Shown here one piece after another: positions 17,434-25,357 of a stretch of DNA of 43,724 nt. The stretch's first letter is position 1. Each line of letters begins with the position of its first letter. This DNA is from Plantactinospora alkalitolerans (GTDB lineage: Bacteria > Actinomycetota > Actinomycetes > Mycobacteriales > Micromonosporaceae). The position numbers were made by a program, and so were the translations under genes. The notes below the pieces were generated by a model. That model did no database searches. It saw nothing but the letters and a program-made list of their open reading frames with translations, and was not told the origin of the DNA. The stretch spans positions 1-43,724 of the forward strand of contig NZ_JADPUN010000059.1 in assembly GCF_015690345.1 (NCBI RefSeq). Reading direction: 5' to 3'.

Positions 17434-18006
17434 GTGAGCATGGTGCGGCGGGCGGATGGGACAGGGCGGCTTCCCCGGGTGCTGTCAATCGTCGTGCTGG
17501 CCATTCTGCTGCTGCTCGTCGCCAGCGTCGGGCACACCATTCTGACCATCACGACAGAGCCCTCGATCGAGGAACGGGCGCATAGCGAAGCGGAACGGCG
17601 GGCCGCCGTGATCGGTGACGCACTGGTGCACGGCGTCGCCGACGACGCGGCCGGACTCGGCCAGAGCGCGGCCCGCAACGATCGCGTCGACGTGTTGACG
17701 GTCGACGGCACCGACCGACGCCACTCCCCCGGCGTACGGGTCGTCTTCCGGGTGCACGTGACGATGTCCCAACCCCTGATGGCCGGCCGGGCGTCGACCG
17801 AGATGCGGGTCTGTTTCCGCCAGGTCCTCGACCAGGAACGCCGCGACTTCTCCCGGAGCCAGGTGCCGTGCCCGGACAACGCCCCGCCCGACGGAACACC
17901 GACACCGGAGCCCGCGCGGTCGTCCACCGCGCCCGCACCGCCGCCGATGTCAGGACCGGAACCGACGACAGTCCCTGGCACGCTCCCGCCGGTTCCGGCC
18001 CGCTGA
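17434..18006 (+). CDS. Single-pass membrane protein of unknown function
   Basis: 190 residues with one N-terminal transmembrane helix (VLSIVVLAILLLLVASVGHTIL) and a predicted extracytoplasmic domain (about 120 residues) with IGDALVHGVADDAA and a MRVCFRQVLDQERRD segment. It ends in a Pro/Thr-rich tail. No known family is recognised. The GTG at 17434 is preferred because GGAG lies 13 bases upstream; ATG 17440 is in frame and equally possible. The spacer 17143-17433 holds only this promoter region as far as I can see. Confidence 0.75.
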   Translation: MSMVRRADGTGRLPRVLSIVVLAILLLLVASVGHTILTITTEPSIEERAHSEAERRAAVIGDALVHGVADDAAGLGQSAARNDRVDVLTVDGTDRRHSPGVRVVFRVHVTMSQPLMAGRASTEMRVCFRQVLDQERRDFSRSQVPCPDNAPPDGTPTPEPARSSTAPAPPPMSGPEPTTVPGTLPPVPAR

Positions 18007-18040
18007 ACCGGCCCGCCCGAACGCTGACTATCGTCCTGGC

Positions 18041-18553
18041 ATGACCGTCCCCGAGTACGTGACCCGGCTGCGCAAGGCGGTCGGACACGACCTTCTCTGG
18101 CTGCCCAGCGTCAGCGCGGTGGTGCTGAACGACGCCGGAGAACTACTGCTCGGCAAGCGTGCCGACGACGGGCGCTGGTCGGTTCTCAGCGGTTTCGTGG
18201 AGCCCGACGAGCAACCCGCACAGACCGTGGTCCGGGAGGTCTACGAGGAGGCGGGCGTACGGGTGACCCCCGAGCGGGTGTCGAGCGTGCTGGCGCATCC
18301 GCACACCTACCCCAACGGCGACCAGTGCCAGTTCCTGAACATCGGCTTCCGCTGCCGGTACGTCGACGGCGTGGCACGGGTCAACGACGACGAGTCGGTC
18401 GCCGTCGAGTGGTTCCCGCCGGACGAGTTGCCGCCGCTGGACGAGCATGCCCGGATCACCATCACGCAGGCGCTCGCCCCGGCCGGCACCGGTACCTGGT
18501 TCGCCACCGACGCCGCCACCGACGCCTCCGCCGCCTCCGTTTTCCGCTCCTGA
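18041..18553 (+). CDS. Nudix hydrolase
   Basis: A 170-residue Nudix-family pyrophosphohydrolase. The Nudix box GFVEPDEQPAQTVVREVYEE continuing AGV matches G-x5-E-x7-RE-U-x-EE-x-G-U fully, so it should bind divalent metal and cleave a nucleoside-diphosphate-linked substrate. The region upstream (VSAVVLNDAGELLLGKRADD) and the later FLNIGFRCRYVDG strand fit the fold. The substrate cannot be read from the sequence. The ATG start follows the preceding stop by 34 bases. Confidence 0.92.
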   Translation: MTVPEYVTRLRKAVGHDLLWLPSVSAVVLNDAGELLLGKRADDGRWSVLSGFVEPDEQPAQTVVREVYEEAGVRVTPERVSSVLAHPHTYPNGDQCQFLNIGFRCRYVDGVARVNDDESVAVEWFPPDELPPLDEHARITITQALAPAGTGTWFATDAATDASAASVFRS

Positions 18554-18687
18554 TCGGGGACGTACCACCTCCGCAGGAGGGCAGCTCGGCGGTCAGCAGG
18601 TGCCAACACCAGGAACGGCTGCGGCGCCATGGATCAGTACCTGGCAGGGCGGGGTCGACGCCACGTCGTCCGTACCCGTCACGACCG

Positions 18688-19065
18688 TTACTCGCGCGAA
18701 CTCCGTGACCCCGGACCGACCACACCGGGTGGCAGGCGCCCCGGTACCTCCGGGTCGACCGTCAGACCCAGGTCGGGCTGGCCCAGCCAGTCCAGCCGGA
18801 CAGATGCCGTCTCGGCTCGCTCCGCCAGCTTCAGCCGCAGCGCGTACACGGACAGCAGCAGGGCCTGCAAGGAGTCGACGCCGAAGGATGCCCGCACGGC
18901 CTCGTCGCCCAGGCCCAGAATCTGGTGCGGGCAGTACCAGTCCCCGCCGGGCAGGGCGTCCGGCAGCGGATTGCCGATCCTCAGAACCACCGGGGTACGG
19001 CTGCCGTCCTCGGCGATCGCGTCCACCTGCCGCTCGGCCACGATGTCACCGAGTTGATAGATCAT
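18688..19065 (-). CDS. DUF6968-like protein
   Basis: 125 residues beginning MIYQLGDIVAERQVDAIAED, then VVLRIGNPLPD, DWYCPHQILGLG and ASFGVDSLQALLLSVYALRL. The order 'VAER ... RIG.P ... WYCP.QI.GLG ... GVDS.QAL' matches my memory of the DUF6968 family, which has no known function. The start is ATG 19065 or the GTG one codon earlier (19068). It lies 28 bases after a VOC gene on the same strand, probably in one transcript. Confidence 0.75.
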   Translation of the reverse strand: MIYQLGDIVAERQVDAIAEDGSRTPVVLRIGNPLPDALPGGDWYCPHQILGLGDEAVRASFGVDSLQALLLSVYALRLKLAERAETASVRLDWLGQPDLGLTVDPEVPGRLPPGVVGPGSRSSRE

Positions 19066-19093
19066 CACCTGGGTTCCCACTCCGCGTCGGTGG

Positions 19094-19435
19094 TCACAGT
19101 GGGGCGCCGCCGAAACCGATCTCGTTCCCGTCGGGGTCGTGGTAGGTGGCCTTGCGTACACCGTTCGAGTAGGTCTCCCGCTTCGAGGGCTCCACTCCCC
19201 GGTCGGCTGCCCGGGCGACGAGTGCGTCAAGATCGTCGACGAAGATTGTGTGCATGGCGTGACCGGCATGCTCGGGCCGCCGCTCGATGAACACCGACCG
19301 ATGCTGGGCGAGTTCCCACACGGCCTCCGTGTCGCTCGCGACGAACGTCGGCGGTTTGCCGAGGAGTCGTTCGTACCAGGCCAACGCCGCCGGGTAGTCG
19401 TCGACCGGGATTCCCGCGTACAGGTCAAGGGCCAT
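19094..19435 (-). CDS. VOC (glyoxalase/bleomycin-resistance fold) protein
   Basis: A 113-residue single VOC module: LYAGIPVDDYPAALAWYERL at the N-terminus, HTIFVDDLDALVARAADRGV in the middle and TYHDPDGNEIGFGG at the end, the usual beta-alpha-beta-beta-beta markers. Members act as metal-dependent lyases, dioxygenases or drug-binding proteins. Candidate metal ligands His and Glu are present, but the substrate is unknown. It pairs with the downstream DUF6968-like gene. Confidence 0.88.
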   Translation of the reverse strand: MALDLYAGIPVDDYPAALAWYERLLGKPPTFVASDTEAVWELAQHRSVFIERRPEHAGHAMHTIFVDDLDALVARAADRGVEPSKRETYSNGVRKATYHDPDGNEIGFGGAPL

Positions 19436-19507
19436 GCCGCCATGCTAATTGGCTACCGGTCGATGGCGTCCAATGGCGGCGAGCCGGCCGGGGCCGTCGT
19501 CTGATGT

Positions 19508-19567
19508 GGAATCGACGTCAGGAGACGTCAGGAGACGTCAGGAGACATCAGGAGACATCAGGAGACA
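19508..19567. repeat. 10-bp tandem repeat overlapping the WYL gene stop codon
   Basis: Six tandem copies of AGGAGAC(G/A)TC, three with G then three with A. The WYL gene's last codons and TGA stop (19558-19560) lie inside the repeat, so copy number changes would alter its 3' flank. Confidence 0.92.
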
Positions 19568-20535
19568 TCAGGACCGGAGTGGTCCGCCAGGGCGGCAGCG
19601 AAACGCGCGGCGAGCGTCTCCATCGCGGCACGGAGTTCCGGCCCACCGTCGACGCGGAAGGCGAACGGCACATTCGCCAACCATTCCTGCGCGTACATCG
19701 TCGGATTGCTCGTGCTGCCGACGAGCACGCATCCGTCCCCCGACGCTTCGAGCCGGCCCATGGGCGGCCGGATCCACGGGGCGACCTCGGCCAGTGGGGC
19801 GTCGAACAGCACCCGGGTGGGAAACTCCCACCCGGTGCCCAGGTTCTCCTCCAGCGCCGCCACCGGGTCGAGGTCCTCGGGCGGCTCGAACTCGTACGCG
19901 ATCTGCTGGACCGCGCGGATCCGGTCGACCCGGTAGGTGCGGATCGCCTCCGCGCGATGAGAGTGGCACAGGAGGTACCAGCGCCCGTGGCGGACGACGA
20001 CCGCCCAGGGATCCACCTCGGCCTCCCACTCCTTGCCGGACTCGCTCCGATACGTGACCAGCACGCGACGGCGGACGGCGACAGCGGCGACGAGCGCGCT
20101 GGTGGTGGCGGGATCTGGCCGGGCCGAGTACCGGTCGGGCGCGGTCCACGCGTGCTCTCGCAGCGCACCCGCCTGCCGGCCCACGCTCTCGGGGAGGGCC
20201 TGGATGACCTTGGCCAGGGCGGAACCGACGAGGTCCTCGACGTCGGCGGCGGCCGGCTGGCCGTCGAGTACCGCCATGACCAGACCGAGCGCCTCCGCCT
20301 GCGTGAAGACGACCGGGGGCAGTTTCGTGCCGCGCCGAAGCCGGTACCCGCCATGGGGACCCCGAGCCGACTCGACGGGGATGCCGGCCTCCCGGAGGAT
20401 CCCGACATATCGCCGCGCGGCCCGCTCCGTCACACCCAGTCTCTCGCCAAGCTCGTCTGCCGTCGTGCCGGGCCGGGTCTGGAGGATTTCGATGGCACGC
20501 AGCGCTCGCGCGGTGGGGCTGAGATCGGTCGACAC
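19558..20535 (-). CDS. HTH-WYL-WCX transcriptional regulator
   Basis: 325 residues. An N-terminal winged helix-turn-helix (RALRAIEILQTRPGTTADEL, GVTERAARRYVGILREAGIP) is followed by a WYL domain (VLVTYRSESGKEWEAEVDPW, then GRWYLLCHSHRAEAIRTYRV) and a C-terminal WCX extension. WYL domains sense ligands, often nucleic acids or nucleotides, and such regulators control DNA repair, phage defence or metabolism. The start is GTG 20535. It is divergent from the pentapeptide/DinB gene, the likely target. The C-terminus ends inside a tandem repeat. Confidence 0.93.
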   Translation of the reverse strand: MSTDLSPTARALRAIEILQTRPGTTADELGERLGVTERAARRYVGILREAGIPVESARGPHGGYRLRRGTKLPPVVFTQAEALGLVMAVLDGQPAAADVEDLVGSALAKVIQALPESVGRQAGALREHAWTAPDRYSARPDPATTSALVAAVAVRRRVLVTYRSESGKEWEAEVDPWAVVVRHGRWYLLCHSHRAEAIRTYRVDRIRAVQQIAYEFEPPEDLDPVAALEENLGTGWEFPTRVLFDAPLAEVAPWIRPPMGRLEASGDGCVLVGSTSNPTMYAQEWLANVPFAFRVDGGPELRAAMETLAARFAAALADHSGPDVS

Positions 20536-20561
20536 CCGAGCAGATTAAGGGAGACACGAGA

Positions 20562-20594
20562 AGAACCGGAAGTAGATCGTCCGGAATTGGTTCT
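20562..20594. promoter_or_regulatory. Candidate operator between the WYL and pentapeptide/DinB genes
   Basis: An AGAACC...GGTTCT inverted repeat (20562-20567, 20589-20594) encloses two direct copies of CCGGAA (20566, 20581) 15 bases apart. It lies in the 72-base divergent spacer just upstream of the plus-strand ATG, where the WYL regulator would be expected to bind. Confidence 0.4.
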
Positions 20595-20607
20595 AGCGTG
20601 ATGGCCC

Positions 20608-21408
20608 ATGACCGAGTTTCACGAGCAGGACCTTGCCGGAGCCCACTTCGAGCGCGTGAGCCTCCGGGGCGCCACCTTCGACCACGTACGCCTCAACGAC
20701 GCCACCATGCAGGCGGTCGACTTCACCGGAGTCCGGATCCGGGGCGCCCTGTTCGGCGAGAGCCGCATGCGCGGCGTCGGGTTGATCGACGTCGAGATCA
20801 GCGGCGAGCTACGGAACGTCGTGGTGAACGGTGTCGACATCGCGCCGCTCGTCGAGGCCGAACTGAACCGTCGCATGCCCGAGCGGGCGAAAATGGCGCC
20901 CGACGATTCTGACGGGTTCCGTGAGGCGTGGGCGATCCTGGAGCGGCTGTGGGACGGCACAATCGCGAGGGCGAGGACATTCCCCGAGGTGACGCTGCAC
21001 CGCAGCGTCGACGACGAGTGGTCCTTCATCCAGACGTTGCGGCACCTCAACCTCGTCAGCGCCGGTTGGGTGGACCGGATGGTCCTCGGCAACGCCTCGC
21101 CGTGGCACCCGTTGGACCTGCCGTGGGACGAGGCGCCGGGGTGGGACGATATCCCGTGGGACCGCGAGGCACAGCCCTCGCTCGACGAGGTGCTCACGGT
21201 CCGGCGCGAACGCCAGGCGATGGTCCGCCGCGTCATGGAGTCACTCACCGACGAGCAACTCGGCACCGAGGTGACGCGCAGCGAACCCGGCTGGCCTCGG
21301 ATGGAGGACTTTCCGTTCAAGGAATGTCTCCGCATCGTCCTCAACGAGGAATGGGAGCACCGCCTCTATGCCGAACGTGATCTGACCTTACTGGAGAAGG
21401 AAAACTGA
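20608..21408 (+). CDS. Pentapeptide-repeat / DinB-like fusion protein
   Basis: 266 residues. Residues 1-65 form A(D/N)LxX-type pentapeptide repeats (DLAGAHFERVSLRGATFDHVR and onward). Residues from about 90 form a four-helix DinB_2-type domain with conserved His residues (TLRHLNLVSAGWVDRMVLG and EEWEHRLYAERDL). DinB/YfiT proteins are thiol-dependent or metal-dependent transferases, and the pentapeptide part is a right-handed beta-helix that may mediate binding. It is followed after 2 bases by a hydrolase gene, so the two are translationally coupled. Confidence 0.9.
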   Translation: MTEFHEQDLAGAHFERVSLRGATFDHVRLNDATMQAVDFTGVRIRGALFGESRMRGVGLIDVEISGELRNVVVNGVDIAPLVEAELNRRMPERAKMAPDDSDGFREAWAILERLWDGTIARARTFPEVTLHRSVDDEWSFIQTLRHLNLVSAGWVDRMVLGNASPWHPLDLPWDEAPGWDDIPWDREAQPSLDEVLTVRRERQAMVRRVMESLTDEQLGTEVTRSEPGWPRMEDFPFKECLRIVLNEEWEHRLYAERDLTLLEKEN

Positions 21409-21410
21409 TT

Positions 21411-22097
21411 ATGGAAATCCTGCTTATTGCCGGCCTCTGGCTCGACGGGACGGCGTGGGACGATGTCGTGCCCGCCCTCGAGGCACTCGGCCACCGCCCC
21501 GTGCCGCTCACCCTCCCCGGTCAGGGTGACGGATCCGCGTCCGCGACCCTCGACGACCAGGTGGCAGCGGTGCTCGCCGCCGTAGACTCGGCGTCCGAGA
21601 AAACCATGGTGGTAGGGCATTCCGCCGCCTGCACTCTGGCGTGGCTGGCCGCCGACTTGCGGCCGGAGAAGGTGGCCAGGGTCGCCCTCATCGGCGGCTT
21701 CCCCAACGGCGACGGGCAGCCCTACGCCGACTTCTTCCCGATACAGGACGGCACCATGCCCTTCCCCGGCTGGGGCCCGTTCGAGGGACCCGACTCCGCC
21801 GACCTCGACGAGGAGGCAAGGCGCGGCTTCTCGTCCGCCGCCATCCCCGTCCCCGAAGCGGTGGCCAGGGGCACGGTACGTCTGACGGACGAGCGACGGT
21901 TCGACGTACCTGTCGTACTCGTGTGCCCCGAGTTCACGCCCGCTCAGGCCAAGGAGTGGGTCGCGGCCGGCGAACTGCCCGAACTCGCCAGGGTCAAGCA
22001 CCTCGACTACGTCGACATCGACTCGGGCCACTGGCCGATGGTCACCAGGCCCGTCGAACTCGCCCAGCTCCTCGCGGCGGCGACTGCCGAGAACTGA
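21411..22097 (+). CDS. Alpha/beta hydrolase
   Basis: 228 residues with the alpha/beta-hydrolase core: ILLIAGLWLDGTAWDDVVP, the nucleophile elbow VVGHSAACTLAWLAADL (Ser), and a C-terminal IDSGHWPMVTRP with the catalytic His. The acid is probably in VVLVCPEFTP. No signal peptide is seen. The ATG lies 2 bases after the preceding TGA. Substrate unknown; co-regulation by the WYL regulator is likely. Confidence 0.9.
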   Translation: MEILLIAGLWLDGTAWDDVVPALEALGHRPVPLTLPGQGDGSASATLDDQVAAVLAAVDSASEKTMVVGHSAACTLAWLAADLRPEKVARVALIGGFPNGDGQPYADFFPIQDGTMPFPGWGPFEGPDSADLDEEARRGFSSAAIPVPEAVARGTVRLTDERRFDVPVVLVCPEFTPAQAKEWVAAGELPELARVKHLDYVDIDSGHWPMVTRPVELAQLLAAATAEN

Positions 22098-22148
22098 CAC
22101 GTCACCCGGCCAGATCCCTGGTCAAGGTGAGCACCTTCTGTGTTGCGG

Positions 22149-22733
22149 TCAGTCGTCCGCCTCCTCGTCCTCGTCGCCGGGAGTGGTCAGATCCTGCTCG
22201 CCGAGGAAGCCCCACCACTCGTCGTCGTCGAAGCCGATCTCGCCGTACCCGGCGCCGAAGACGTAGTAGGCGAGGAACGAGTCGAGGTCCGGCGCGACTT
22301 CGAGGAACAGCTCACGCATGAACCACTCGTCGGTGGTCTCCGCCGGGAGGTACCAGACCGCGCCGGTGTCGCGCCGGATCAGCAACGGCTCCTCGTTCAG
22401 CGTGCCGAAGACGAGCCATTCGGCGGGTTCGTCGGCGACGCCGGTGAACTCGGGCATGTGCTCGAGGTAGTACTGGATGTTGTCCAGCTGCTTCACTCCA
22501 CGCAGGTCGAACGCGCTGGCGCGGATACCGTCGGCGGTCTCCAGCAGCTCCCGGACCTGCTGCGGCAGCTCGACGGGGATCTTGTCGGCCGGAGCGCCCT
22601 CGTTGATCTGGGCCCAGACCAGCGTCGCGGGCTGGTCCGCCTCCAGGTCGGTACGCAGCTCCGCGATGAGTTCCGACAGCTCGGTATTCAATCCACCACC
22701 TCTATTCGGATCGATGATGCTCAGGACGCGCAT
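22149..22733 (-). CDS. SMI1/KNR4 (SUKH)-like protein
   Basis: 194 residues. The pattern LPQQVRELLETADGIRASAF, then EWLVFGTLNEEPLLIRRDTGAVWYLP and a C-terminal FLEVAPDLDSFLAYYVFG, fits the SUKH superfamily, members of which include immunity proteins of contact-dependent toxins. The tail is acidic (DDDEWWGFLGEQD, GDEDEEADD). ATG 22733 lacks a good ribosome site. TTG 22691 (LNTELSELIAELRTDL) has AGAGG upstream and may be the real start. No toxin gene is adjacent, so an immunity role is unproven. Confidence 0.8.
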   Translation of the reverse strand: MRVLSIIDPNRGGGLNTELSELIAELRTDLEADQPATLVWAQINEGAPADKIPVELPQQVRELLETADGIRASAFDLRGVKQLDNIQYYLEHMPEFTGVADEPAEWLVFGTLNEEPLLIRRDTGAVWYLPAETTDEWFMRELFLEVAPDLDSFLAYYVFGAGYGEIGFDDDEWWGFLGEQDLTTPGDEDEEADD

Positions 22734-22762
22734 GGGCGACAGTCCGCCCGCTGGCCTTCCAA

Positions 22763-22816
22763 CCGGACCGCTGCGCCGCCGGGGGAAGGCCACCGACAAC
22801 CGCCGGGATGTCGCCC
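22763..22816 (+). repeat. GC-rich dispersed repeat, left copy
   Basis: About 55 bases matching 33002-33057 with a few differences; the shared core is GAAGGCCACCGAC with CCGGACCGCT before it and CCGCCGGG after it. It is a direct repeat some 10.2 kb from the right copy. The rest of the gap 22734-23063 shows no recognisable gene. Confidence 0.75.
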
Positions 22817-23063
22817 CCATGGCCGTTAGACATGGGCTCGTCTCCCGGGACCGCCATGCGTGCAAACCGGGAAGGCTACATCGTTGCGGTGCTGGGGTCC
22901 CGTGCCCAACTGCTGCACAAGCACGGCCATGGCCATCGACGGCCCGTCATCGACGAAGCCATGCGTGAGGATAGCTGGATGTCCTGCACTATTCGGGGCT
23001 GTCTGTATCAGGGCACCGAGCAGAGTGGCACGGTCACCGGCGGAAGCTGCCGCCCCCAGACGT

Positions 23064-23501
23064 CTAGCGGGCGAACCCGCCGAGGGCCCGAGTGTTGTGC
23101 TGGTCGACGCCCCGCGCCGCGAGGAGTGGCCCGACGACCAGGTACGCGATCCAGGTGAGCGGCATCGTAACGATCCCGATGACCACGAAGATCAGGAAGA
23201 AGTTGACCCAGAACAGTCCCCAGAAGGAGACCATCAGGAGAAGTCCGGCGGCGACGCGGCCCGCGTACAGGTTGCCGATCCCGAAGATTCCGAAGAGGCC
23301 GAGGACCAGTTCGAGGACGACGGCGGCACCGGCGGACTTCTGCGGCACGAGCACCGGGACGGGGACCGGCGGTAGCGGTGCCATCGGGACCGGCAGCGCC
23401 AGGGTCGGCGGCAGCGGCGCCGGCACGACGTCACCCGAAAAGGCGAGCTCACGCCCAGGCGGTTGAGGGTTCCACTCCTGGTGGGGATTCGGGTACGTCA
23501 T
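23064..23501 (-). CDS. TM2-domain-like membrane protein
   Basis: 145 residues. A Pro-rich cytoplasmic N-terminus (APLPPTLALPVPMAPLPPVP) precedes two hydrophobic segments: LELVLGLFGIFGIGNLYAGR, with the G-x-x-x-x-G-LYAG turn of TM2-type proteins, and VNFFLIFVVIGIVTMPLTWI. A third hydrophobic piece (IAYLVVGPLLAARG) follows. Function unknown. ATG 23501 is preferred to the GTG two codons upstream. Confidence 0.85.
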   Translation of the reverse strand: MTYPNPHQEWNPQPPGRELAFSGDVVPAPLPPTLALPVPMAPLPPVPVPVLVPQKSAGAAVVLELVLGLFGIFGIGNLYAGRVAAGLLLMVSFWGLFWVNFFLIFVVIGIVTMPLTWIAYLVVGPLLAARGVDQHNTRALGGFAR

Positions 23502-23600
23502 GCCCACAGTGTTGTCTCACGGTATTCGACCGTCACCGGCCGTTCAGTCCGTCCACGTCGCTGCAACGACCAGCCCGGGCGGAACGTCTAGCCTCGACAA

Positions 23601-23810
23601 ATGGACTGTCTGTCCCGTCGCAACAATGATCGGTTCGATGCGTTGCCCGTGAGCGGGTGGCCGAGGACGCGTACTGGCGGGTCGTGCATGCGTTCGACAG
23701 CTCGCTGCCGGACTGGCTCGTGCTGATACCGCGTCGGCACGTCACCTCGATCGCCGGCCTCACCGATGCCGAGGCGGCGGCGCTCGGCGACCGGCAGGTT
23801 CGGCTGCACT
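23601..23810 (+). pseudogene. HIT-family hydrolase remnant, frameshifted and truncated
   Basis: The ATG at 23601 opens MDCLSRRNNDRFDALPV. About four bases then seem to be missing near 23652, and the HIT-like reading resumes in another frame: RVAEDAYWRVVHAFDSSLPD and LVLIPRRHVTSIAGLTDAEA. The first block resembles the Zn-binding start of HIT proteins, with the second Cys replaced by Arg. The catalytic His-x-His-x-His part is absent because the sequence changes to an unrelated fragment near 23810. Confidence 0.7.
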
Positions 23811-24000
23811 TGCGCCACCTTGTCGCGTCCGACGGCCTCGCGGCGCAGCCGGTCCAGCGCCTTGCGCCAGCCTGTGGTGACCAGCCAACCGGTGGGCCTC
23901 GCCGGCACACCCTCGTCGGGCCAGCGCTTGAGCGCCTCGGCCCGCGCGTCCGACAGCGCCTCAGCGTCGCCGCCTGCCCCACCGGAACGCCGACTGCTCT
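23806..24000 (-). pseudogene. ECF sigma factor fragment (region 2)
   Basis: Reading the minus strand gives DAEALSDARAEALKRWPDEG, then VPARPTGWLVTTGWRKALDR and LRREAVGRDKVAQV. This is the region-2 signature of the large ECF sigma group that carries a C-terminal extension (ECF41/42-like). Neither the start region nor region 4 is present. It is joined directly to the HIT remnant on the other strand. Confidence 0.65.
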
Positions 24001-24111
24001 GCTTCCTTGGCCAAGGTGAGCCGACGATGCGGCAGGAGCGGCCCTTCAACGCGATCAAGCCGGCATGGGCCGACGGTCCGGTGGCGCGGTTGTGTCGGCG
24101 ATACTGGGCCG

Positions 24112-24729
24112 GTGCAGAGTGAGGGGCTCGCTCGCGGCGTGACCGCGTTACTGGAACCGGGCGAGGGCTTCCTGGCCCTGGCCAGGATCAGTCTGGCCGA
24201 CGGCGTCGAGCCGCCGGACCCACCGAATCCACCTCCGCTGCCCACCCAGCAGCCACCGAGCCACGGGTTCCTCGCCCTCGGTCTCGTGCTATCAGTGCTC
24301 TCCCCGACCATCGTCATCGGTCCGCTGGAACGGCTCGTGGACGCCATCGTCTTCGGAAGGGCGGGACGCGGGTCGGCCGGTTCGCACGCCTCGTGGCTAC
24401 AGTTCGCCGCGCACCGCGCCCGGCTCGGTCCCGGTCTCCGAAGCTCCGTCCTCGTCGTCACCGACCGGCGCTTCCTGGTCTGTTTCACCGCTCCGACCAA
24501 GCTGTGGTCGCTCGCCGACGACCGGGCCGCGGCCGAGAATCTCGAGCCAGTCTGGCAAGTGGCACGCCGGGTGGTGACCGGGGCCTGGGTCGGATGGCAC
24601 CGGCTCAACCCGAAGCGGCTGCGGATCGAATTTGAGGACGGTTCGTGGACAGCGTTCACGATGCCGCTCGCCGAGTCGGCCGAACCGGCCCGACAGGTCG
24701 CGGCAGCACTGGCCCCGGTCACGACCTGA
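24112..24729 (+). CDS. Hypothetical protein with PH-like C-terminal domain
   Basis: 205 residues from GTG 24112. There is a proline-rich stretch (EPPDPPNPPPLPTQQPP), a hydrophobic segment (GFLALGLVLSVLSPTIVIG), and a C-terminal beta-rich region with LVVTDRRFLVCF, VARRVVTGAWVGWHRLN and LRIEFEDGSWTAFTMPL. That last pattern suits a bacterial PH-like or GRAM-like fold, but I do not recognise the family. It ends 11 bases inside the convergent Pra-like pseudogene. Confidence 0.7.
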   Translation: MQSEGLARGVTALLEPGEGFLALARISLADGVEPPDPPNPPPLPTQQPPSHGFLALGLVLSVLSPTIVIGPLERLVDAIVFGRAGRGSAGSHASWLQFAAHRARLGPGLRSSVLVVTDRRFLVCFTAPTKLWSLADDRAAAENLEPVWQVARRVVTGAWVGWHRLNPKRLRIEFEDGSWTAFTMPLAESAEPARQVAAALAPVTT

Positions 24730-25219
24730 GCGGCCGGTCCAGCAGCGCCTCCCCAGGCCCACCGACCAGGAACCACCGCCCCCGGGATCGGGCGGCTGGC
24801 GAATACGCTCCCGGGAACAGTCGGACCTCGAACCGCATCCATATCCCGCCTGCCAGGGGCAGCCTCGTGGAAGCCCGCAGCGAGCACGCTATCCGGGCCG
24901 TTGTTCGCCACGTATGGCGTGGCCGTCGTGCCCTCGAACTCCACCGCCTCGAACGGCGCACCGGTCGGCGGGAAGGGCTGATAATCAGCCGAGATCTTCA
25001 CCGTCGTCTCCCGCGAGCGCTTCCCAAGCTCCGGGTCCAGGTCCATCACCCGCACCTGCCACACCCGCTGACCGGTCAGCTTGTCCTTCGCCGGAGAGCG
25101 CCGGCCGGTCTTCTCGTCGTAGTCCTCCACCTCGCCCAGCGACTCGGGCACCAACGCGCACCCCGCCGGGAACACGTCCTCACAACGCACGGCGAACTCG
25201 TACCGTCACGCAGAGCCAT
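24719..25219 (-). pseudogene. Pra-like replication/integration/excision activator, frameshifted
   Basis: AICE activators such as Pra of pSAM2 switch on replication and excision of the element. The ATG at 25219 has GGAGGT 7 bases upstream and reads MALRDG. A one-base loss near 25201 shifts the frame, after which FAVRCEDVFPAGCALVPESL, GQRVWQVRVMDLDPELGKR, ISADYQPFPPTGAPFEAVEF and TTATPYVANNG follow as in intact relatives. One extra C near 24911 shifts it again into RIACSLRAS. Two shifts in a short gene indicate decay rather than one sequencing error. It is divergent from a GntR repressor gene, as pra is from korSA-type genes. Confidence 0.7.
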
Positions 25220-25252
25220 CGCTCAGACCTCCACCTGTCTCCCTGGGCATCT

Positions 25253-25341
25253 TGACTAGCCAGGTGATGTGGATCAAAGGTAGGCCGACATGGCTAGTCA
25301 TGTCAATGACAGTTGGGGCACTTTGCTAGCTTGGCTAGTCA
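25253..25341. promoter_or_regulatory. Three operator-like 10-mers between the GntR gene and the Pra-like relic
   Basis: TGACTAGCCA occurs at 25253-25262, and its exact complement TGGCTAGTCA at 25291-25300 and 25332-25341, with an additional TTGCTAGC half at 25323-25330. They lie in the divergent spacer. They are likely binding sites for the adjacent GntR-family repressor, which would control both its own gene and the activator gene. Confidence 0.75.
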
Positions 25342-25357
25342 GCAGTAGTGTTCGTTC

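Noticed and set aside
19508-19567. Possible CRISPR array
   Set aside because: Units are 10 bp with no spacers, so it is a simple tandem repeat. No CRISPR repeat-spacer pattern occurs anywhere in the window.
22817-23063. Possible small gene between the SUKH-like and TM2-like genes
   Set aside because: Short frames exist on both strands, but none has a ribosome site, plausible composition or recognisable motif.
23961-24718. C-terminal part of a 409-codon minus-strand frame continuing from the Pra-like relic
   Set aside because: It lies opposite the 24112-24729 gene and is Arg/Ser/Pro-rich. Only the first part of that frame resembles Pra.
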